Assembly (NCBI RefSeq): GCF_028640845.1
Contig: NC_080546.1
Span: forward strand, 53,207,409 to 53,271,408
Origin: Ahaetulla prasina
Lineage: Eukaryota > Chordata > Lepidosauria > Squamata > Colubridae
Direction of reading: 5' to 3'
DNA length: 64,000 nt
Of this stretch, positions 55,458-64,000 are shown in pieces. The position numbers and the translations under genes are program-made. How positions within the stretch are numbered: the first letter of the stretch is position 1; each line of letters opens with the position of its first letter. The notes below the pieces were generated by a model, which was not told the DNA's origin, did not search any database, and saw nothing but the letters and a program-made list of their open reading frames with translations.

Positions 55458-58400
55458 CAGTGACCTATCCTCTCATATGTCTGGTCGTAATAAGTGAATT
55501 GTGAAATAGTCACTTTTAAGTGTTAAAGCTACAGAAATCAATGGTGGGCGTAACACAGAAAATACATTTTACAATAGAATAACATTTCACAGATGATACA
55601 CAAAGCAAAAAATGTTGAAACAGGACCATGACTTGTGACTTCTTCATTGGCTACAATCTGTTAAAAAAGAAATCTTGCACCTTTAAAATTGCATTTTATA
55701 AAACTCTTCTATAGTCTTCCTTTTTTGTGGCGGGGAGGGAGATCTGTTCTCTCTTCTAACCTCACTGATGCTTTAGGATAATATTCTTCCTAGGCACATA
55801 ATGCAGCTGTGGAAATACAATAATTCCTTGAGGGGGGAAAACATGTTTTAAAGCCTTGATTGTTGATTCTACTTGAGAAAGAGGGTGAATAAGTCAGGGT
55901 CACCTTTACATTTTCACCTTAGGCTTTTATTCTGTGGAAGCATCTCTTTGCTAATGTAAATTATGCTTTCTTAGGGCCCTAGTTACTGGGAAGCATTTCC
56001 CACAGAGTAGCAGGCATAATGTTCAGTGCTTCATTTTAATTATTAAAATGCAATACTGCAAAATAATCATTACTCTATTGTTACAGAAACACTTACCAAA
56101 GATGCGGTCCTGGCAATGCATGTATCATCCATTCCCTTTAATGGATGATTGCTGTAATGAGGGAGCGGGGAAGTGGAAAGAAGCCCACTGTTGAACTGAG
56201 CTTTCGGCGGGACGGCCTGGTATCGATTTGACTATTGATTCTGCAAGAAGATTTTTGCTTTTTATTTTCCAAACAAAATCTCCAGGTCAAAATCTTGACA
56301 GATCAGATGGCCTTTTATTTCCTTACTTGAAATACTACTGAATACAGGTTGTTGACAGCGTTATGCTTTTGCACAATCAGCATTTTAAAAAGCATGAGTG
56401 GCATGAGTCTGAGCAAAAGTCAAATTGTCTCCCAGGAATTCCAACCCATTAAAGCAATTGTTGGGAGAGAAAATGAAGGCTAGAAACATCTGCAGCTTCC
56501 CTCAGCTTCTGTTTGGAGCCTAGCCTAAAAAGTTCATTTGGAGCTCCCAAGGTGCATTAAGGGTTCCTAATTGCTTTAAGGACAAGATCTGGAAGCAGGG
56601 CTGAGAATGTGACTATAACAAAACTTACTTTTGGATGCCAAAATCGGGGTGTGTGTGTGTGTGTGTGTGTGGTGTATTCAGACTTGTATATCAAGCCTGT
56701 ATAGTTTATAGACAATCAAGCTATGCATTTCAGTTCAGTAAAATGATTGTTTTATCTGAAAAATTGTGAGATATCAAGATTTACAAAACAGTGAGACTGT
56801 CAGGGAACTAGCAACTCACAATGCTAGGTTGGCTATACCACTGATTTAACAAGTAGGGATGTCTGCCTTGTTTCTTTTATAAGATATGAAAAATGGTGTG
56901 ACAGAACATTATATAATCTGAAGACACTTGGAAGGATGATCCATTTTTTACCATTATGGAGAATGGGAGGTGCACAGGAGAAGGTATAGAAGACCTCTCA
57001 GAAGGCAACTGTTGCAATCATTCAAAAATTTCTCTATATGAGAAATTTCATGCAATTTAAGAGAAGTATTAAGTGATAATAGAAATGCTACGTAGTATGA
57101 TATTTAATTAAGATTTAAATGAAAATTATGCTGGCCACAAGGCATACTTTCTAGAAGCAAAGCATTGATTTAAAAGGTGTCTGTGTGAAACGCAGAATAT
57201 ACTTTTATGTAGGCCTCTCAAATAATGCCTTTTGTCCAATAATTTGTATAAAAATGTTTATTATGATCTTGCAAGTTTCAGCAAGATAGGTGAAGCTAGT
57301 GATCTCTTGCTTGTTTTTTCACTCGATTTTTAAGCAATTTTATCATTGCTGAAATTCCTCAGAGTCTTCAAACTAATATTTGAGAATTTCTGATTTTATA
57401 CTTTGCATTATTATAGTTGAAAGCCTTTACACCTTGAAGCCTTAGAGAAAACATTTGAGATAGAAAGAGAGATGTGATATTTTGAGGAGGGGCATGAAGG
57501 CATAGGGGGAAAAAACCCACATCTCAATGTTTTTGATTGTACGGTACCAGTAACCACAACATAATTCTGTGTAAGTGACCTGTGTGAATTCTTTCATTTT
57601 TAAAAAATTATACCATTATGTCCAGAAGAAGATTAGGTGATCTTGATTTGTAGCCAACTTTATTTCTGTGTGATTCCTTTACCATGCATAGTAGAAAATG
57701 CAAGAACATGGCAGAAGTCAAAGAAGGAGAGACTATTTTTGATGGCAAACTAATCATTTGCAATCTTTCAAGTAGCTAAATGAAAGATCACATTCAATTT
57801 GATAAATTGTTCACTGCACAATTTACAATTTAACAAATACTAAAGAAAACTGTGCTACATCTTTATAACATTCTTTTGTGAATGATTCAGTTTTAAATAA
57901 AATACATTTTCAAAACATACTTGAATAGCTTCTTATTAACTATTCTGTCAGCCTGTAAGAGAAGTTGCCATTTTTCAAACAAGAAGAGATTTTACCTCTA
58001 CCTAGAAGACAACGGAAGACATATTTCAAATGAAAACACAATGATAAGAATAAATTTAGCTGTTAATCTCCCTTTTATACAGAAGTTATAGACATGGAAG
58101 ATACTTTGTCTAATCTGTATAAAAATATGGCACTTTATTTATTAGCTACTCGGAAATTTTGTCAAATCCTATTCACCAAAATGTAACAATTTATACTCTC
58201 TCAAAAATGGCTTTCTAATACTGCTTCTTTGGTACTTTTCTAGGGATTTTCATGGTTATTTGTGATGCATTCAGAAATGGAACAAACTAGCTTAGTTCTT
58301 GCAAATAGCTTCCCGTAAAGATGCATAAAAATGGGGGCTATTTAATTCCATAGACAATGTTCGCTACCTATCTCCATGTCAAGTTACTAATTACTTTATG

Positions 58401-58486
58401 ACCCTAAGGTGCTATTATGATGCTGTTGGGGACCAAAAATTTCCTTTTGTCTATAGGAGCCAGATTGTAAACAAACGGTTAAACAG
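55458..58486. other. Intergenic, repeat-poor; (TG)n at 56649-56672
   Basis: About 3 kb with almost no recognisable transposon apart from a (TG)n microsatellite at 56649-56672. No coding frame of interest. 55960-56340 is non-repetitive with higher complexity and is a candidate conserved non-coding element. Confidence 0.45.
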
Positions 58487-59083
58487 GGCGGAGGCAGTGG
58501 TGGGATTCAAATTGTTTTACCAGTTCTGTGGGCATGGCTTGGTAGGGGGGGGTTCATGTGACTTAGTGGGCGTGGCCAACTCAATGTCACTCATGGCAAG
58601 GTGGGGCAGCAGCTTTGTGAATGACATTGAGTTGGCCATGCCCACTCAGTCACATGACCTCCAACAAAGCTACACCCACATAACTGGCATGAAGAAGAGG
58701 GTGGCGACAGCAGTGACGGGGCTTCAGGCCTCTTTTTTGGACTGCAGGTTTTGTAATTTTTGGCACAAGAAGCCTGCAGCCACCATCTCTTTTTTGGTGC
58801 AAGAAGCCTCCAGCTGCCACTTCTAGCTCAGTTCCGGCTGGCAAAGAGGCAGCGGCTGGAGGCTTCTTGCGCCAAAAACTATAGGCTGAAAAAGAAGCCT
58901 GAAGTCCCATCGCCACCGTTGCAGCCCTGTTCTTTGTGCCAGCCATGAACGCACATCCCATTGCCTGCCAGTGCCGCTCATGGCCAGACCTGGCCAGGAG
59001 AACGGCTTGCTGCATCGGAGGGATGGCGTTGTAGTGGAGCTGCTTGGAAGACAGCAGAAAACTACTGATGGCTGGAGGCTTCT

Positions 59084-59273
59084 TGTTAGATTCGGGCAAT
59101 AACGAGGCAGGAGACCAGGATAGTGACAACAACTCTTTACTATATGGTGAACCCAGCAACCCGGGCTGGGAAAACCCTCTCTTTATATACAGTTTAGCCA
59201 GAGGCTTCATCCAATCAGCAACGTGCTTTTTCCCGCTCAGTTTTCCCTCCACAACTCTTAAAGATACATTACA
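59084..59273 (-). repeat. 3' LTR of the Mag-like element
   Basis: 190 bp from tgttagattcgggc to gatacattaca on +. The adjacent internal gggagggaaggag on - (59286-59274) is a good polypurine tract. Confidence 0.9.
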
Positions 59274-59324
59274 CTCCTTCCCTCCCAGAGAACACTTTAC
59301 CAATATTTACATAGAATTAACATC

Positions 59325-60557
59325 TTATTTTTCAACGTAATCACGCAAGTAGACTGGGCGTCTCCTGACTCTTTCGGACCTGCGCAATTCATTTTCTGGG
59401 AGTGAGTCGAGCTGACCGGAGGGACTGTTTGTTCCTCTCAGCTCCTCCTCTAGGCCATCCGGCCCTGGATTATTTGCAGAGTCGTCCCTGCTGTTTTCAG
59501 GAGGAACCGGTTGGCGTCGCTGGACCTCCTGGAACTCAGATAAGTCCGCGTTTGCCCGGGTTTGAGTCAGCTGTGGATTCAAACATTGATAGTCAGGGCC
59601 TGTTTGTCTGATTCTGATTTACGGTTATCGTTTCCTTATTTGGTCTATGTGGCGCTTCCATACCCGGCCATCCTCTATCTCTACTAGATATGATTTTGGT
59701 CCTGTTATCTCTAGGATTTTTCCTGCTAACCAGGTCGGGCCCTCGCTGTAGTTGTGTGCCCACACTAGGTCGCCTACTGCCATCCCTCTTGTTTTACCGT
59801 GTGCCCCTTTGTAACCGTCTGGTGTGTAGTTTGGGTTTACACGGTCTAGTGGGCACCTAAGCTTCTGGCCCAATAATAGCTCTGCCGGGCTGCGGCCAGT
59901 TGTTACACAGGGGTTCTGTGTTGGACTGCTAGGAATGTATCGATTTTGTTTGCCAATCGCCTGGCCTGATTCTGACAATGCTTCCTTTGCGCTCCGAACG
60001 AAACGTTCTGCAAGGCCGTGCGTCGGGGGGCGGAAAGGCGCCGAGAGGACATGTCGGATGCCCTCCTCTGCCAAGTACCCCTCAAACTGGGTTGCCGTGA
60101 ATTGCGGGCCGTTATCGGAGACTAACGTGTCGGGCAACCCGTGGGTTACAAATAGGTGCCGTAGGACTGAAATCACGGCCTCGGCTGTCATGGATCTCAT
60201 GAGAATGATTTCCAGCCATTTGGAGTAGGCATCGACTACTACCAGAAAGGTTTGGCCGTGGAAGGGGCCGGCAAAATCGATATGGATCCTAGACCAAGGG
60301 CCCTGGGGTCTCTCCCATTCCCGAATCGGGGCCGTTGGGGGTAGCGGTCTGGACTCCTGGCAGGCCTGGCATTTCCCTACCCTTTCAGCAATTTCCGTGT
60401 CCATTAAGGGCCACCACACATAGCTTCTCGCTAGACCCTTCATTCTCACGATCCCTGGGTGGCCTTCGTGAAGGAGCTCCAATACCTTTTCCTCAATTTC
60501 TCCGGGATCACCACTCGATCCCCCATAGCAGGCACCCCTTGAGCTGAGAGTTCCCAC
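59325..60557 (-). pseudogene. Integrase and C-terminal tail of the Mag-like element
   Basis: Frame 60557-59625, 310 codons. The zinc module is visible as LLHEGHPGIVRMK (His30, His33) and CQAC (Cys63, Cys66). The catalytic triad is complete: Asp94 in HIDFAGPF, Asp148 in LVSDNGPQF, Glu184 in GLAERFVRSAKEAL. A C-terminal SH3-like part follows (GDLVWAHNYSEGPTWLAGK) to RHIDQIRKR. A further frame, 59582-59325, with a Pro/Glu/Arg-rich end (RSERVRRRPVYLRDYV) is the usual tail of this pol. The integrase core may still be intact; the N-terminal start is artificial because the true reading enters from upstream pol. Confidence 0.9.
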
Positions 60558-60624
60558 GTTTTTACAAATTCTTTAAAACGCCGCCGGCAGCGGCCAACCT
60601 CTTGTACCCAACCAATTACAGTCC

Positions 60625-61560
60625 TTATTGTAATGTCCTTATCTGAACCCGAGCCACCTCTTTGGATGTGACTGGGCCAGAGTCCAAAGAGTCAATTAGC
60701 AGAACTGGTGTCCCCGGAGTGGGGTCTTCGATAGTCTCTGGTAACGGGCATCTGCTCAGGGCGTCTGCATGCCCTAATTCCTTCCCTGGCCGGTGTAGTA
60801 GTTTGTAAGAATACGCCGCTAGAAAGATAGTCCATCTGGTCAGTCTGGGCGAAAGTGCCACGGGCGTTGGTCGCCTGCCAACAGGCTTAGCAAAGGTCTA
60901 TGGTCCGTGATGATTTCGAAATCACGACCAAATACATATTCATGGAATTTCTTTACTCCGGAGACTATAGCCAAGGCTTCCTTATCAAGCTGGCTATAAT
61001 TCCTTTCAGCTGATGACATGGTTCGGGAGTAGTATGCAATAGGGGCTTCTGTGCCATTTGGCAACCTGTGGCTGAGCACAGCCCCCACCCCATAGGGAGA
61101 TGCATCGCAGCTTAACACTAATGGCAGCGTGCCATTGTATTGGATAAGGAGGCTATCACTCGATAGGAGATTCTTTACCCCTTCGAATGCCCTAGCTTCC
61201 GCCTTTCCCCAAGACCATGCAGCCGTCTTTGCTAGTAATTTATGAGCGGCTCGGCTACTGTTGCCTTATTTTTAAAAATACCGTGAAATTAACCAGACCT
61301 AAGAATGCCTGCAACTCCGTTTTGTTCTTTGGAACCGGGGCCTTCCTGATGGCCCGTACCTTGCTTTCAGTGGGGTGAATCCCTTTTCTGTCTAGCCGGT
61401 AGCCTAGGAATTCCACTGATTCAACCCCGATCTGGCATTTGTTCAATTTAACTTTGAGACCGCAGACCGGAAAATGCCCAAAACTTTTCGCAGCCTTACC
61501 CTAATTCCTCTAGATTCTCAGCGGATACCAGTACATCGTCAAAGTATGGTACCACCCTGG
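60625..61560 (-). pseudogene. RT C-terminal part and RNase H of the Mag-like element, broken
   Basis: Near 61545-61530 the - strand gives PYFDDVLV, the RT YxDD box with both Asp present. Frame 61446-61255 continues with KCQIGVESVEFLGYRLDRKGI. Frame 61118-60840 holds RNase H: LSCDASPYGVGAVL (Asp), SQLDKEALAIV (Glu), IITDHRPLL (Asp). Frame 60861-60625 follows with LLHRPGKELGHADALSRCP. Four frames in under 1 kb show at least three breaks, near 61450-61500, 61120-61250 and 60850. Confidence 0.85.
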
Positions 61561-61656
61561 TAGTCCCTGCAATAGCCGCCCATTAGGTTCTGAAATAACC
61601 CTGGAGCCACACTAACCCCAAACTGTAACCGGGTACACTTAAAAGCCCTCTGTGAG

Positions 61657-63126
61657 TCACAATTGTCTGCGCTTGGCTGTGCTGTTATCTACAGGCAGCT
61701 GTTGATAGGCTTGGGCCAAGTCTAGCTTGGCAAAACCTGCCCTTGCCCCATTGAGTGTAGTAAGTGCTGTACCACCGACGGGTAAGACTCTTTGCAACGC
61801 TTTGTTAAGCGTTGCCTTATAGTCAGCGCAAATCCGGACCGAGCCGTCCGGTTTGACTGGGGTGACTATAGGGGTCTCCCACTTAGCATGGTCAACTGGC
61901 ACTAGAATTCCCTGGTTTACTAGTTTATCCAGTTCCCGGTCAATCCTGGGCTTTAGGGCGAACGGGACCCTCCTAGCCTTTAAACGAATAGGGGCAACTT
62001 GTGGGTCTAAGTTAAACAAAATAGGGGTCCCCGTGTACTTGCCCAGGCAGTCTCTGAAAACGTCCCCAAATTCCTTCATGAGTGCGTGTTTGAGGTTGAC
62101 TTCGTTTCTGAAGATTCCCGTCACTCCCATGCCCAATGCTCGGAACCAGTCCAGTCCCATCAAGCTTGGCAGGGTCCCTTCGACTATGGTGATGGGCAGG
62201 GTTTTCTTGTATTGTCCATACTCGACGTGGACGGACGTTACCCCTCGAACAGGGATGCGATTCCCTTGGTAGTCTTGTACCTTTAATTTCTGTGTTTTCA
62301 GCTTGCGCTTTGCGATGGCGGGTACGGCTTTCACGAGAGTGTCCCAGGACATGATTGTGATCGCCGAGCCGGTGTCCACCTCCAATCGGCACGGCACCCC
62401 CTCAATCTTTGTTTTCGTAAAGATTTTTTTCTCTAGGCGTGTTGCTGCGTGACCCACTCTCACGACAGTCTGATTCAACTTCGCGCCTTTTTTGAATTGA
62501 CCAATCACGGGCCGCTTCGCCGTTCCCGCGCTCTGATTGGTCGGTTTGAATTTTTGGGGGGAAGGTTGGGGTGCTCGACAGACCTGTGCTAGGTGCCCCT
62601 TCCTTTCGCACCGCCGACAAGTCGCATCCTTGAATTTGCATTGTTGTCGTTGGTGTTGCCCTCCACAGCTCGCGCAGTCACCCCGGTCTTCTTTCTCCGG
62701 CCTCCCGGTGTGGAAGACTCCTTCCTCCTCACCGTCCGACTCGGCCTGGACCTCTTCATTGTGGACCGGGGTTGATTTCGCACCAGCTGTTGGTGCGACC
62801 TGCTTTTGTAGGGTTTCCGCCGCGTGGGTAGACATCTCATTAGCCCTGGCTTCATCCAAGGCGTTTGCCAGCGTCAAGTTGCTTTTGGACAGCAGCCGCC
62901 GTCGCAAACGGATGTCCCTGACCCCACGAATGAGTTGCTCTAGCAATGCCTCGTCCAAGTCTTGGAACTCGCAATGGCTCGTGGCTTTCCTCAGGGCTGC
63001 CATGTATGCGCTGATGGACTCGCCCTCTTGCTGCCTACGCTCCCTGAATTGCAGCGCGTGCACATACTTGGACGGCGTTGGTGCATAATGGGCTTTCAAT
63101 ATGGTCTGTAGAGTCTGCCATGGCAC
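61657..63126 (-). pseudogene. gag, protease and RT start of the Mag-like element
   Basis: 489 codons in one frame. Residues 1-110 are the gag capsid part (LKAHYAPTPSKYVHALQFRE). Two zinc knuckles follow: Cys151-Cys154-His158-Cys163, with only three residues before His, and Cys170-Cys173-His178-Cys183. The protease has Asp-Thr-Gly at 251-253 (LEVDTGSAITIMS). The RT begins about 370 with WETPIVTPVKPDGSVRIC and has the first catalytic Asp469 in FAKLDLAQAYQQLPV. The frame breaks after 489, before the YFDD box. gag and pol share one frame here, which fits a single polyprotein. Confidence 0.9.
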
Positions 63127-63319
63127 CGATTGTACGCGTTATTCGCCAATGATTCTGCGTGTCGAAAACCTCTGGACTGCAGTGGCTCAGGAAATACGCC
63201 GCTTCCTGTTGTCTGAGACTCCTTGAAGTTCGTTCATCGAGGAAGCACTCAAACGAGCCATGTATGACCCCATTTTCCTTAGCTGGGTCGAATGGCGCTG
63301 GCGGTGTGTAGCTCGACAT
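63127..63319 (-). pseudogene. gag N-terminus of the Mag-like element
   Basis: The - frame starts at ATG 63319 with SSYTPPAPFDPAKENGV, then FECFLDERTSRSLRQQEAAYFLS and HCSPEVFDTQNH. This is the expected start of Mag-type gag and it leads, after a frame break near 63130-63150, into the frame at 63126. The ATG is about 100 nt from the priming site. Confidence 0.85.
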
Positions 63320-63399
63320 CGCTGCTTTCCGCCCCTTGTTTGCTGGGTTCGCGTCTTCCTGGTGACTTCAGCTTTTTTCCTGGCGCTCTTAGCCTCGAG

Positions 63400-63417
63400 A
63401 TCCCACCTTCGTCGCCA
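63400..63417 (-). promoter_or_regulatory. tRNA primer binding site of the Mag-like element
   Basis: One base inside the LTR, the - strand reads tggcgacgaaggtgggat. TGG is the complement of a tRNA CCA end. From memory it matches the 3' end of vertebrate tRNA-Ser(GCT) at about 16 of 18 positions. So this element uses a tRNA primer, unlike the sushi-type element in the same window. Confidence 0.6.
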
Positions 63418-63418
63418 G

Positions 63419-63608
63419 TGTTAGATTCGGGCAATAACGAGGCAGGAGACCAGGATAGTGACAACAGCTCTTTACTATATGGTGAACCCAGCAACCCGGG
63501 CTGGGAAAACCCTCTCTTTATATACAGTTTAGCCAGAGGCTTCATCCAATCAGCAACGTGCTTTTTCCCGCTCAGTTTTCCTTCCACAACTCTTAAAGAT
63601 ACATTACA
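63419..63608 (-). repeat. 5' LTR of the Mag-like element
   Basis: 190 bp. Differs from the other LTR at two positions (acagctc versus acaactc, and ttcctt versus ttccct). It has a TATA-like tatataaagag on - near 63525-63514. Confidence 0.9.
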
Positions 63609-64000
63609 CTTCTCACGAAAGGCAGCCGAGCCTCGCCATGTCTCCCCGCCACGTGGTCCCCAAAGGTGCAGATGAAGGTGAGCGAGGCAGAGTGAGTGGG
63701 CGGCATGCAGGTGGAGGCCCTGGGGAAGGCCAGAGCCAGGGACTGGCACGCCCCTGATCTGAGGTGAAGGGCGAGTAGGTGGCATGTGGGTGGAGGCCCC
63801 AGAGAAGGCCAGAGCTGGGGAATGGCTTGTCCCTGGGCCCCCGCCCTGACCCAAGGTGAAGGGTGAGTGGGCAGCATGCTTATCTTTGGCGAGCAGAGTG
63901 GCGGAGGTGAGGTGAATAGCTGGGCCTCGTGGCAAAGGCAACATGTATAGGGTGGGGTGGGGCAGGGGTAGGCAGGCAGGCAGGCGGGGTGAGTGGGCAG

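Larger units (their letters stand above)
59084..63608 (-). mobile_element. Full-length Ty3/gypsy (Mag-like) LTR retrotransposon
   Basis: 4525 bp with 190-bp LTRs at both ends, flanked by the perfect 5-bp duplication cttct (59079-59083 and 63609-63613). Order on -: gag with two zinc knuckles, protease, RT, RNase H, integrase. Short LTRs, the double knuckle and the K02A2.6-like pol point to the Mag group. The LTRs differ at two positions in 190, so the insertion is fairly recent. gag-pol is interrupted by several frameshifts. It is unrelated in detail to the sushi-type element. Confidence 0.95.
58495..64000. mobile_element. hAT-like element with GC-rich interior, split by a gypsy element; right end outside window
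   Basis: The left end cagtggtgggattcaaa resembles the CAGTGGTGAAAT hAT termini at 22236 and 38446. The interior has an inverted repeat of about 35 bp (gtgggcgtggccaactcaat near 58570 and its reverse near 58630) and GC-rich blocks. The gypsy element 59084-63608 sits inside it. After the insertion, GC-rich sequence continues to the window end, including imperfect repeats of about 115 bp at 63680-63890 around ggtggaggcc and gaaggccagagc. The right terminus is not in the window. Confidence 0.5.

Noticed and set aside
58650..59303. 217-codon - frame
   Set aside because: Runs from the LTR of the Mag-like element into the flanking hAT-like repeat, so it crosses an insertion boundary.
62537..63088. 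183-codon + frame
   Set aside because: Antisense shadow of gag in the Mag-like element.

Overview
The window is vertebrate nuclear DNA from a squamate reptile, most likely a snake. The only host gene recognised is the 3' end of DCTD (deoxycytidylate deaminase), whose exons read at 37-40% GC among AT-rich introns. The squamate call rests on the repeats: Sauria-type SINEs, a BovB LINE 3' fragment, a CR1/L3-type LINE whose 3' end runs into an (ATTCT)n tail (a combination I associate with snakes), squamate-type hAT MITEs, L1, and Ty3/gypsy elements. The species cannot be named from this.

Layout. 1-3861 is DCTD intron with a solo LTR and small DNA-transposon relics. Three coding exons follow on the + strand (3862-3978, 10507-10603, 13484-13562) with correct splice signals and phases, then a 3' UTR. 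The introns hold a LINE remnant, two SINE types and a 1.7 kb composite repeat. From about 14.6 kb to the end I see no further host gene. The sequence is intergenic, with long AT-rich unique stretches broken by transposons. 15.3-17.7 kb has two hAT elements, one carrying a SINE and the other a solo LTR. 19-31 kb has SINE, BovB and MITE copies. 31.6-32.4 kb is a 5'-truncated CR1-type LINE. 35.3 kb is a long hairpin. 38.4-40.1 kb has two hAT elements and a solo LTR.

40.3-52.5 kb is a GC-rich nest of retroelements. A CR1-type 5' region is split by a full-length chromodomain (Tf1/sushi-type) Ty3/gypsy element at 41161-46509 on the - strand, with perfect 5-bp TSDs. A CR1 3' end and a piece of CR1 ORF2 follow. 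They join head to head with a 3'-truncated L1 on the - strand whose 5' end is tandemly duplicated with a 1010-bp period. 53.5-58.5 kb is mostly unique AT-rich DNA. 58.5-64 kb is a hAT-like GC-rich element split by a second, different Ty3/gypsy element (Mag-like, 59084-63608, - strand), also with perfect TSDs.

I found no CRISPR array, operon, free tRNA or rRNA gene, and nothing that amounts to a new host system. The most informative observation is an 11-nt perfect complement between the predicted start of the sushi-type transcript and the site just inside its 5' LTR. This is what a Tf1-like self-priming mechanism would need. Other points are a lost catalytic aspartate in the same element's reverse transcriptase, frame breaks lying in G runs, an exact 59-bp duplication around a SINE, and the microhomology-bounded L1 duplication.
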